Below are positions 44,424-51,519 of a stretch of DNA of 64,000 nucleotides, in pieces. The stretch comes from Streptomyces sindenensis (GTDB taxonomy: Bacteria > Actinomycetota > Actinomycetes > Streptomycetales > Streptomycetaceae). The stretch spans positions 62,001-126,000 of the forward strand of contig NZ_BMSG01000003.1 in NCBI RefSeq assembly GCF_014649035.1, in the 5' to 3' direction. The translations under genes were made by a program, and so were the position numbers. The notes below the pieces were generated by a model. It saw nothing but the letters and a program-made list of their open reading frames with translations. It had not been told where the DNA came from and ran no database searches. How positions within the stretch are numbered: position 1 is the stretch's first letter; every line of letters begins with the position of its first letter.

Positions 44424-44444
44424 GTGAGCAAGCGAATGCGTTAG
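44424..44444 (+). CDS. Possible hexapeptide leader ORF (MSKRMR)
   Basis: GTG AGC AAG CGA ATG CGT TAG follows a good ribosome-binding site (GGGAG, six bases upstream). It lies just after the SAM riboswitch and 100 bp before the aminotransferase ATG. The ribosome site lies in the proposed switching helix, so translation of this peptide may be the step that is controlled. The peptide contains an internal Met codon. It is too short to show coding bias. Confidence 0.35.
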   Translation: MSKRMR

Positions 44445-44544
44445 GGCCGACCGCCCTTCTTCAGCGCACCCTTTTCCTTTTCTCTCCGCGCCGCCGCGTA
44501 TCCGCGGGCGCGTGGGTTTCGCCTGCCTGTTACGGGAGTTCGCC

Positions 44545-45963
44545 ATGTCTGTCTCCACCGCTGCCCTCGGCCCGTCGGTTTGTGCCGCCCTGACCGTTCT
44601 GGGGCGGGACGTCACCGTTCCGCTCGTCACCGGCGGTGAGGTCACCTACGCCGCGCTCGACTACGCCGCCAGCGCGCCGGCCCTCCAGCGGGTCTGGGAC
44701 GACGTCGCCGCGTACGCCCCGTACTACGGCAGCGTCCACCGCGGTGCCGGCTACCTCTCGCAGCTCTCCACCGACCTCTTCGAGAACAGCCGCCGCACGG
44801 TCGCCGAGTTCCTCGGCTGCCGCGCCGAGGACCAGGTGGTCTTCACCCGCTCCACGACCGACTCCCTCAACCTGCTGGCCGCCGCGCTCCCCGCGAACTG
44901 CCAGGTCTTCGTGTACGAGACCGAGCACCACGCCTCCCTGCTGCCCTGGCGGAACGCCCGGGTCACCTACCTCGACGCACCCCGCACCCCGGGCCAGGCC
45001 GTCGAGACCCTGGAGCGCGCGCTCGCCGACCGCGACCCCTACGGCCCCGCCCTCGTCTGCGTCACCGGCGCCTCCAACGTGACCGGTGAGCTGTGGCCCG
45101 TGCGGGAACTGGCCGCCGCCGCCCACGCCCACGGCGCCCGCATCGTCCTGGACGCCGCCCAGCTCGCCCCGCACCACCCCGTCGACATCGCCGAACTGGA
45201 CGTCGACTGGGTCGCGTTCTCCGGCCACAAGCTGTACGCGCCGTTCGGCTCCGGGGTCCTGGCCGGCCGCGCCGACTGGCTCCGGGCCGCCGAGCCGTAC
45301 CTCGCCGGCGGCGGCGCGTCCCGCAAGGTCGCGCGGCGCGCCGACGGCGGCGTGGACGTCGACTGGCACACCACCGCCGCCCGCCACGAGGCCGGTTCGC
45401 CCAACGTCATCGGCGTCCACGCCATCGCCTCCGCCTGCAAGGCCCTCACCGAGGCGGGCTTCGACAACCTGGTCGCCCGGGAGCAGGAGCTGGTCTCCCG
45501 GGTGCGCGAAGGGCTCGCCGAGGTCCCCGAGGTGCGGGTGCTCTCGCTGTTCGGCGACGACGCGCCCCGGGTCGGCGTCATCTCCTTCGTCGTGCGCGGC
45601 TGGAACAGTTCGCACTTCGCCGCCGCCCTCTCCGCCGAGTACGGCATCGGCGTCCGCGACGGCCTCTTCTGCGCCCATCCGCTCGTGCGCACCCTCCTCG
45701 GCGGCGACCCGCAGGAGCCGGGGGAGTGCGGCGCGCCCGAGGCCGGGCCGGGCGAGCGGAGCGAGGTGGGGGTCCCTCCGGCCGAAGGCCGGGGGAGGTC
45801 GCTCAACGCCATCCGGGTGAGCTTCGGGGCCGGTACGCCCGACGAGCACATCGACCGCTTCCTGCGCGCGGTCCTTGAGCTGGTGCGCGAGGGCGCCCAG
45901 TGGAAGTACCGCACCGAGGACGGCCGCTGCGTCCCGGACCGCGGCGAGGCCGCGCGGGTCTGA
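44545..45963 (+). CDS. Class V PLP-dependent aminotransferase/cysteine desulfurase-like
   Basis: 472 residues from ATG 44545 (GGGAG eight bases upstream). The class V fold is seen in STTDSLNLLAAALP, CVTGASNVTGELWPVRELAA, the metal-free VLDAAQLAPHHPVDI and the Schiff-base lysine in WVAFSGHKLYAPFGSGVLAG. No typical desulfurase Cys loop (SSGSAC) is seen near the C-terminus. The related position reads GIGVRDGLFCAHPLVRTLLG, with one Cys in it, so cysteine desulfuration is possible but unproven. Control by a SAM riboswitch points to sulfur or methionine metabolism. A short extra segment near residue 407-420 comes from an inserted repeat. Confidence 0.9.
   Translation: MSVSTAALGPSVCAALTVLGRDVTVPLVTGGEVTYAALDYAASAPALQRVWDDVAAYAPYYGSVHRGAGYLSQLSTDLFENSRRTVAEFLGCRAEDQVVFTRSTTDSLNLLAAALPANCQVFVYETEHHASLLPWRNARVTYLDAPRTPGQAVETLERALADRDPYGPALVCVTGASNVTGELWPVRELAAAAHAHGARIVLDAAQLAPHHPVDIAELDVDWVAFSGHKLYAPFGSGVLAGRADWLRAAEPYLAGGGASRKVARRADGGVDVDWHTTAARHEAGSPNVIGVHAIASACKALTEAGFDNLVAREQELVSRVREGLAEVPEVRVLSLFGDDAPRVGVISFVVRGWNSSHFAAALSAEYGIGVRDGLFCAHPLVRTLLGGDPQEPGECGAPEAGPGERSEVGVPPAEGRGRSLNAIRVSFGAGTPDEHIDRFLRAVLELVREGAQWKYRTEDGRCVPDRGEAARV
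45751..45798 (+). repeat. Small GC-rich hairpin repeat inserted in the aminotransferase gene
   Basis: This stretch, with GAGCGGAGCGAGGTGGG followed by GGTCCCTCCGG-CCGAAGGCC and GGGGGAGG, looks like the dispersed repeat known from many Streptomyces genomes, in genes and between them. The right part folds as CCTCCGGCC-gaa-GGCCGG. It is in frame and adds about 16 residues (GERSEVGVPPAEGRGRS) to an otherwise compact enzyme. Confidence 0.6.
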
Positions 45964-45980
45964 GGCCCGGAAACCACGTC

Positions 45981-46013
45981 GGCCGGGGACGGGCGCGCTG
46001 CCCGCCCCCGGCC
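45981..46013. terminator. Bidirectional hairpin between aminotransferase and AsnC-type gene
   Basis: GGCCGGGGACGGGC (45981-45994) pairs with 46000-46013 with one A-C mismatch and a 5-nt loop, between stop codons at 45963 and 46028. Confidence 0.75.
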
Positions 46014-46027
46014 GAGGGGTGCCGGAG

Positions 46028-46309
46028 TTACGCGTCGAGGCCGATGGCGAAGGCCGCTTCCAGGTCGTGCTGGGAGTACGTACGGAACGCCACATGGGTG
46101 TCCGTGCCCTCGACGCCCGGGATCTTGCTGATCCGGCCGGGGATGACATCGGCGAGGTCGTCGTGGCGGGCTACCCGGACCATGGCGATCAGGTCGTAGG
46201 TGCCGGTGACGGAGAAGACCTCGCTGACACTGTCCAGCGCGGCGATGGACTCGGCGATCTCCGGAATCCGGTCCACACTGGTCTTGATGAGCACGATCGC
46301 GGTGATCAC
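46028..46309 (-). CDS. Stand-alone Lrp/AsnC ligand-binding (RAM) domain protein
   Basis: 93 residues from a GTG, MITAIVLIKTSVDRIPEIAE. It contains only the alpha/beta RAM domain (DSVSEVFSVTGTYDLIAMVR, then VEGTDTHVAFRTYSQ) and no helix-turn-helix. Such proteins oligomerise, bind amino acids and may modify the action of full-length Lrp/AsnC regulators. Its start codon overlaps the stop of the rhomboid gene by GTGA, so the two are translationally coupled. Confidence 0.92.
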   Translation of the reverse strand: MITAIVLIKTSVDRIPEIAESIAALDSVSEVFSVTGTYDLIAMVRVARHDDLADVIPGRISKIPGVEGTDTHVAFRTYSQHDLEAAFAIGLDA

Positions 46310-47055
46310 GGCTGGCTGTCTCCCTCGGTGGCTGGAACCTTCACTCTAGCCCTCCGCCCATAGCCCACCCAGGCGCAGAGGAACCCCGCCGCGAACCCGG
46401 CCACATGCGCCAGATACGCCACGCCCGGCCCCGCGTCCGCCCCTTGCGCCGCCGCCCACTGGAGGGCGAACCAGAAGATCAGCACGATCCAGGCGGGAAA
46501 GCGCAGCGGCAGGAAGAAGAGGAACGGGAACAGGCTGGTCACCCGGGCCTTGGGGAAGAGGTACAGGAACGCGCCCAGCACCGCCGAGATCGCCCCCGAC
46601 GCCCCGACCAGCGTCTGCCCGGAATCCGCGTGCGCCGCCGCGTAGCAGACCAGCGCCACATAGCCGCAGCCCACGTAGAACAGCGCGAACCGCACCCGCC
46701 CCATGCGCTCCTCGGCCATCGCGCCGAACACGTACAGGAACAGCAGGTTCCCCAGCAGGTGCAGCCAGCTGCCGTGCACGAACAGCGCCGTGAACGGGGT
46801 GATCAGGGCGTGCGCGGAGCCCTCCCACAGCTCGGCCGGGATCACCCCCCACCGCTCGAAGTACGCGGCCTGCGCGGCGATCAGCGCCTCCTCGCTCCGG
46901 TGGGCGGCGCCGCCGAACCCGGAGAGCGGGCTGATCAGGAAGACCACCCCGCAGACGCCGATCAGGCCGTACGTGACCGGGGCGCCGCTCCTCACCGCCG
47001 CGTCCCGGATCCTCCCCGCCGTGGTCCGCCAGTCGGCCTGCCGCCACTCGATCAT
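46306..47055 (-). CDS. Rhomboid-family intramembrane serine protease
   Basis: 249 residues, six or seven membrane helices. The rhomboid catalytic dyad is visible as Ser in LVGASGAISAVLGAFL and His in YLAHVAGFAAGFLCAW. The upstream HGSWLHLLGNLLFLYVFGAM holds the conserved oxyanion-hole His and Asn residues. Substrates are unknown. It is the first gene of a two-gene unit with the RAM-domain protein. The start is ATG 47053-47055, divergent from the zinc-ribbon gene. Confidence 0.92.
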   Translation of the reverse strand: MIEWRQADWRTTAGRIRDAAVRSGAPVTYGLIGVCGVVFLISPLSGFGGAAHRSEEALIAAQAAYFERWGVIPAELWEGSAHALITPFTALFVHGSWLHLLGNLLFLYVFGAMAEERMGRVRFALFYVGCGYVALVCYAAAHADSGQTLVGASGAISAVLGAFLYLFPKARVTSLFPFLFFLPLRFPAWIVLIFWFALQWAAAQGADAGPGVAYLAHVAGFAAGFLCAWVGYGRRARVKVPATEGDSQP

Positions 47056-47249
47056 GTACAGAGCATGACGTACGGGTCGAGAACGGGACGGAGCGCCTCG
47101 CCGTGCCCATGCCTATACGCGAGGCCGTAGGGTTACGCCAGGACTTCCGCAGTTCGACGGCGCACCGCGAGATCCTTGACGTAGACAGGTGGAGTCGCGG
47201 CGGCGCGCCCGGCGCGGGCTCCCGGAGACGACGAAAGAGGACGCAAACG

Positions 47250-47492
47250 ATGACGACGGTTCCCCTGCCGACGGACTCGACCCGCTGGCGCTGCACCCTG
47301 TGCGGCAACCTCACGCGCTTCGACGTGACCCGCTCCTCCAAGGTCGTGGAGTACGTGCACCTCGACCTGGCCGGTGAGTCGAGTGTCGAGGAGCGGGAGG
47401 TCGTCAGTGAGACCATCGAGTCGGTCCGCTGCCGTTGGTGCAACGCGGTGGACCAGATCGAACTGGTGGACAGGCCGGGTGCCGCTTCCTGA
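47250..47492 (+). CDS. Small zinc-ribbon protein
   Basis: 80 residues from ATG 47250, beginning MTTVPLPTDSTRWRCTLCGN. Two CxxC pairs (CTLC and, near the end, CRWC) probably bind one zinc ion. The middle section TRSSKVVEYVHLDLAGESSV is likely beta-strand. AGAGG lies ten bases upstream. I know no function; the fold suggests nucleic-acid or protein binding. It is followed after 37 bp by the NYN-domain gene on the same strand. Confidence 0.82.
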   Translation: MTTVPLPTDSTRWRCTLCGNLTRFDVTRSSKVVEYVHLDLAGESSVEEREVVSETIESVRCRWCNAVDQIELVDRPGAAS

Positions 47493-47529
47493 GGGAGCGC
47501 ACCCTTCGACATATATGGGGTGACGGACG

Positions 47530-48891
47530 GTGGATCAGCCGACCAGCGGCGCCGGACCGGCCGATGAGGCCGGCGGCGGTGCAGAGGTGCTCGGCCGTCC
47601 GCTGCCCGAGGGTGTGCGACGGCGGGTGATCGCGCTGGTGTCGGACGCCTTCGGCGCCCTGACCGTCGCCGAACTGCCCGCCCAGCTGCGGCAGTACGCC
47701 CGGTTCACCCCGACCCGGCGGGCGAAGTTCGCGGGGAACGCGATGGCCGCCGCGCTGGAGAGCGACGCCGTCTTCCGGCAGCGCATCGGTGAGCGGCTCG
47801 GCCAGTCCCAGCCCGAGCTGACCGGTGCGCTGGAGGCGGGCGCGCCGCCCGCCGCCGCCGACCCCCTCGACGTGGCCGCGGCCGCCTACGTGCTGCGCCC
47901 GGCCGGCTGGGTCAAGCTGGTCGAGTCGGCCGGCGAGGAGGTCCAGCGCGCCGACGCGGAGCGGGCCGACGAGGAGACCCGTCGGGAACGGGACCACCTG
48001 CGCGAGGAGCTGGAGCGGGCCCGCGCCCACACCCGTACCGAGACCGAGCGGCTGCGCACCGAGCTGGAGGCGGCCCGCAAGGAGTCCGAGTCGCTGCACC
48101 GCAAGCTGCGGAGCGCGCTCAGCGAGGTGAAGCGCGGTGAGGCGGCCCTGCGCCGCAGCGCCGCCGAGGCCGACGCCGTACGGGCCGAGTCGGCCGCCCA
48201 GCTCTCCGCCCTGGAGAGCGAGTCGCGCCGGCTCAAGGCGCGGCTGGGGGAGGCCGAGGCGGCCCTGGAGGCGAGTCGCCGGGCCGCCCGGGAGGGCCGC
48301 TCGGTGGAGGACATGCGGCTGCGGCTGCTCCTGGACACCGTGCTGGACGCGGCCTCGGGGCTCCGGCGGGAGCTGGCGCTCCCTCCGGCGACCACCCATC
48401 CCGCCGACACCGTGGACGCGCTGGAGCCGGGCCGGATGTCGCCCAAGGACATTGCCGCGCGCGCCCTTTCGGAGACCGACCCGGCGCTGCTGGACCAGCT
48501 GCTGGCGCTGCCGCAGGCGCATCTCATCGTGGACGGCTACAACGTCACCAAGACCGGCTATCCCCAGATGCCGCTGGAGAAGCAGCGGTTGCGGCTGCTG
48601 GGCGGGCTCTCGGTGCTCGCGGCCCAGACCGGCGCGGAGATGACCTGTGTCTTCGACGGGGCCGAACTGGCCGCCCCGGTGCTGCTCGCCCCGCCGCGCG
48701 GCGTACGGGTGCTGTTCAGCAAGCCCGGCGTCACGGCGGACGAGGTGATCCGTCAACTGGCCCGTGCGGAACCGGCCGGGCGGCCCGTGGTGGTCGTCTC
48801 CACCGACCGCGAGGTGGCGGACGGTGTGGCGAAGGCCGGGGCGCGACCGGTTGCGTCCGTGTTGCTCCTCAAGCGCCTTTCGCGCGTCTAA
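47530..48891 (+). CDS. Coiled-coil NYN-domain (YacP-like) putative ribonuclease
   Basis: 453 residues from a GTG. A helical N-terminal domain (about 25-135) is followed by a long coiled coil rich in Glu/Arg/Ala (about 135-265). The C-terminal NYN domain (about 330-450) has HLIVDGYNVTKTGYPQMPLE with the first acidic residue, VFDGAEL and VVVVSTDREVADGVAKAG. This is the PIN-like metal site pattern of the YacP/Rae1 endoribonuclease group. It may cleave mRNA on the ribosome, as Rae1 does, but that is inference. Fusion of a coiled coil to NYN is common in actinobacteria. Confidence 0.9.
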   Translation: MDQPTSGAGPADEAGGGAEVLGRPLPEGVRRRVIALVSDAFGALTVAELPAQLRQYARFTPTRRAKFAGNAMAAALESDAVFRQRIGERLGQSQPELTGALEAGAPPAAADPLDVAAAAYVLRPAGWVKLVESAGEEVQRADAERADEETRRERDHLREELERARAHTRTETERLRTELEAARKESESLHRKLRSALSEVKRGEAALRRSAAEADAVRAESAAQLSALESESRRLKARLGEAEAALEASRRAAREGRSVEDMRLRLLLDTVLDAASGLRRELALPPATTHPADTVDALEPGRMSPKDIAARALSETDPALLDQLLALPQAHLIVDGYNVTKTGYPQMPLEKQRLRLLGGLSVLAAQTGAEMTCVFDGAELAAPVLLAPPRGVRVLFSKPGVTADEVIRQLARAEPAGRPVVVVSTDREVADGVAKAGARPVASVLLLKRLSRV

Positions 48892-49014
48892 AGGGGTTTG
48901 GGTGTCATGTGTGACATGCCGGTTTTCTGGGAACGTACCGTCAAGTCGCCGCTACACCCGGTGGGGTGAGAGTAAAGAGTTGCCTGGTGTGACGAGAAAA
49001 TTCCTGTGAGGATT

Positions 49015-49043
49015 TGAACTGATCACAAGATGGTCACTAGGGT
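49015..49043 (+). promoter_or_regulatory. Promoter TTGAAC - 17 bp - TAGGGT for the riboswitch/NlpC gene
   Basis: TTGAAC (49015-49020) and TAGGGT (49038-49043) with an ideal 17-bp spacer form the clearest vegetative promoter in the window. Transcription would begin near 49050, right at the 5' edge of the putative riboswitch. The preceding 120 bp (48892-49014) contain a short TGTCA-TGTG-TGACA inverted repeat at 48905-48918 and nothing else recognised. Confidence 0.7.
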
Positions 49044-49049
49044 CAGGCC

Positions 49050-49166
49050 TCGAACCTTCGCACGGTTGATCACCCATTGGGGGTGACGGCGAAGGAACCG
49101 CCGAGTCCGTCATGTGCACGGAGCCGGGGATTCTGTCCCCCACAAGCCCGGTAGGCGGCTCTGAGG
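49050..49166 (+). promoter_or_regulatory. Probable c-di-AMP (ydaO-type) riboswitch
   Basis: Between the promoter and the NlpC start the leader has the blocks expected of actinobacterial ydaO elements: CCTTCGC...GCGAAGG pairing (49055-49061 with 49090-49096), CGCCGAGTCCGTC, GCACGGAGCCGGGGA and the closing GCCCGGTAGGCGGCTCTGA. ydaO switches often stand in front of cell-wall hydrolase genes in Streptomyces, and c-di-AMP turns them off. Boundaries are approximate, and I recognised this from memory, not from a covariance search. Confidence 0.65.
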
Positions 49167-49184
49167 AAGAAGGAGCTCGCCTTC

Positions 49185-50210
49185 GTGGCGTCCCACCGTC
49201 GTCCCAAGCAGCCGAGCCGCACCCGCGTGACCGTGCTCACCGCGACCGCCGCCGCGGCCGTGGCCCTGACCTCCCAGGCCGCCCACGCCGACCCCAAGCC
49301 GAGCAAGAGCGAAGTCAAGGCGAAGGTCGACAAGCTCTACCACGAGGCCGAGGCCGCCACCGAGAAGTACAACGGGGCCAAGGAGCAGCAGGACAACCTG
49401 AAGAAGGAAGTCGACGCGCTCCAGGACAAGGTCGCCCGCGGCCAGGCCGAGCTCAACACGCTCCGCACCGAGCTGGGTTCGATCGCCACCGCGCAGTACC
49501 GCTCCGGCGGCATCGACCCGTCGGTCGCCCTCTTCCTCGCCTCGGACCCGGACAGCTTCCTGGACCAGGCCTCCGCGCTCGACCAGCTGACGGTCAAGCA
49601 GACCGAGGCGCTGCAGAAGATCCAGTCCAAGCAGCGCACCCTCGCCCAGCAGCGCAAGGAGGCCCAGGACAAGCTCGGCGACCTCGCCGACGTCCGCAAG
49701 GCCCTCGGCGAGAACAAGAAGAAGTACCAGGGCAAGCTGGCCGACGCCCAGCGGCTCCTCAACACGCTGACGCAGGCCGAGCGGGCCAAGATGCAGCAGG
49801 ACGAGCAGCGCGCCAGCCGTGCCGCCAGCGACCGGGTCGAACTCGGCAACGAGGCCCCCGCGTCCAACCGCGGCGCCGCCGCCCTGGCCGCCGCCGCCAC
49901 GCAGATCGGCAAGCCGTACGTCTCCGGCGGCTCCGGCCCCAACTCCTACGACTGCTCCGGGCTGACCCAGTGGGCCTTCGCCCAGGCGAACGTCCACATC
50001 TCCCGGACCACGTACACCCAGCAGCACGACGGCCAGCGGATCGGCCGCAGCCAGCTCAAGCCGGGCGACCTGGTCTTCTTCAACGGCCTGTCGCACGTCG
50101 GCTTCTACGCCGGCAACAACCAGATCCTGCACGCCCCGAAGCCGGGCACCGTCGTCCGCTACGAGTCGATGGACTACATGGGCACCTTCCAGTTCGGCGT
50201 CCGCGTCTGA
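49185..50210 (+). CDS. Secreted NlpC/P60 peptidoglycan endopeptidase
   Basis: 341 residues from a GTG, with AAGGAG ten bases upstream. The signal peptide (about 1-35) ends at a cleavage site after SQAAHA. A long coiled coil (about 40-215) is followed by the NlpC/P60 domain (about 232-341) with catalytic Cys257 (YDCSGLTQW), His304 (SHVGFYAG) and His316. It cleaves peptide stems of peptidoglycan, like mycobacterial RipA-type enzymes. A probable c-di-AMP riboswitch lies upstream, so it is likely tied to osmotic or developmental signals. Confidence 0.94.
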   Translation: MASHRRPKQPSRTRVTVLTATAAAAVALTSQAAHADPKPSKSEVKAKVDKLYHEAEAATEKYNGAKEQQDNLKKEVDALQDKVARGQAELNTLRTELGSIATAQYRSGGIDPSVALFLASDPDSFLDQASALDQLTVKQTEALQKIQSKQRTLAQQRKEAQDKLGDLADVRKALGENKKKYQGKLADAQRLLNTLTQAERAKMQQDEQRASRAASDRVELGNEAPASNRGAAALAAAATQIGKPYVSGGSGPNSYDCSGLTQWAFAQANVHISRTTYTQQHDGQRIGRSQLKPGDLVFFNGLSHVGFYAGNNQILHAPKPGTVVRYESMDYMGTFQFGVRV

Positions 50211-50280
50211 CCGGTCCGCTCCGGGCGGCACACCATGGCACGCCCGAACGAGGGAATCGCCGCGCCCCGCACTGACGCCC

Positions 50281-50316
50281 CCGCCCCGCCGGAGACCAAG
50301 GTCACCGGCGGGGCGG
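50281..50316 (+). terminator. 12-bp perfect hairpin terminator after the first NlpC gene
   Basis: CCGCCCCGCCGG (50281-50292) pairs with 50305-50316 across a 12-nt loop, 70 bp past the stop codon and before the second NlpC gene. Confidence 0.72.
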
Positions 50317-50353
50317 CGGCTTCCGGGCCCGTCCTGCGCCACCGGCGCGGTCT

Positions 50354-50383
50354 TTGGCCGCCGCGTAGTCGTCCGATTACTGT
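50354..50383 (+). promoter_or_regulatory. Possible promoter of the second NlpC gene
   Basis: TTGGCC (50354-50359) and TACTGT (50378-50383) are 18 bp apart. They lie after the terminator of the first gene and about 90 bp before the second gene's start codon. No riboswitch-like structure is seen in this leader. Confidence 0.4.
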
Positions 50384-50474
50384 CTGGCTGCTGCGCAGCT
50401 CCCGGACTCCGTCCGCCCGCCCGGGTGGCAGGGACTGCGCACCACCGCGTCAGCGGAAGGGAGTGCGGCTACCA

Positions 50475-51503
50475 GTGGTGTCCCATCGCCGTTGCACACA
50501 GTCCGGCTTCACCAGAGGCGTCCGGGTCACGGTCGTCTCGGCGGCCGCCGCCACCGCGGCCGCCACCCTGACCGGGGCCCCGGCGAGCGCCGACCCGAAG
50601 GACACCCGGGAGAGCGCCAAGGCCGCCGTCGACCGCCTCTACGAGGAGGCCGAGCGGGCCACCGAGCGGTTCAACGCGGCCGGGGAGCGCGTGAAGGTGC
50701 TGCGCGGCGAGGCGGACCGCGCCCAGGACGCCACGGCCCGGGGCCAGGAACGCGTCAACGAGATGCGCAACGCGCTCGGCGCGATGGCGGGCGCCCAGTA
50801 CCGCACCGGCTCCATCGACCCGTCGGTCGCCCTGCTGCTCTCCGCCGACCCGGACACCTACCTGGAGCAGGCCGCCGCCCTCGACCGGGCGGGCGCCCGT
50901 CAGGCGATGACCCTGGACAAACTGCGGCACGCGCAGCGAAAACTCGCCCAGAACCGCGCCGAGACCACCCGAGCCCTGACCGACCTGGAGCGCAACCGGG
51001 CCGCCGTCAGCCGGCACAAGCGCGCCGTCGAGTCCAAGCTCCGCGAGGCCCGCCGGCTGCTCGACTCGCTGCCGCCCGAGGACCGCGCCTCCTTCGACCG
51101 GGCCTCCCGCTCCGGCCGCGAAACACTGCCCGACCTCTCCGGCGTCGCCCCCGGCTCGGCCCGCGCCGTCGCCGCCGTCGCCGCCGTCCACCGGGCACTC
51201 GGGAAACCGTACGTCTGGGGCGCCAACGGGCCCTCCGGATTCGACTGTTCCGGCCTGATGCAGTGGGCCTACGCCCAGGCCGGGGTGAGCCTGCCCCGCA
51301 CCTCCCAGGCCCAGCGCTACGCGGGCCGCATGGTGCCCCTCTCCCAGGCACAGCCCGGCGACCTCGTCGCCTACCGGGCGGACGCCAGCCACATCGGCAT
51401 GTACGTCGGCAACGGCCAGGTCATCCACGCCCCCTACCCGGGCGCCGCGGTCCGCTACGATCCGGTCGGCATGATGCCCGTCTCCTCCGTCACCCGGATC
51501 TGA
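50475..51503 (+). CDS. Second secreted NlpC/P60 peptidoglycan endopeptidase
   Basis: 342 residues from the GTG at 50475 (a second GTG follows at once). The start is chosen because MVSHRR matches the MASHRR opening of the upstream paralogue. Signal peptide to about residue 38 (cleavage after APASA), coiled coil 45-215, NlpC/P60 domain with Cys258 (FDCSGLMQW), His306 and His318. About half of the residues match the neighbour, so the pair arose by tandem duplication. Unlike the first copy it has no riboswitch. Confidence 0.92.
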   Translation: MVSHRRCTQSGFTRGVRVTVVSAAAATAAATLTGAPASADPKDTRESAKAAVDRLYEEAERATERFNAAGERVKVLRGEADRAQDATARGQERVNEMRNALGAMAGAQYRTGSIDPSVALLLSADPDTYLEQAAALDRAGARQAMTLDKLRHAQRKLAQNRAETTRALTDLERNRAAVSRHKRAVESKLREARRLLDSLPPEDRASFDRASRSGRETLPDLSGVAPGSARAVAAVAAVHRALGKPYVWGANGPSGFDCSGLMQWAYAQAGVSLPRTSQAQRYAGRMVPLSQAQPGDLVAYRADASHIGMYVGNGQVIHAPYPGAAVRYDPVGMMPVSSVTRI

Positions 51504-51519
51504 CCGTACGATCGGCAGG

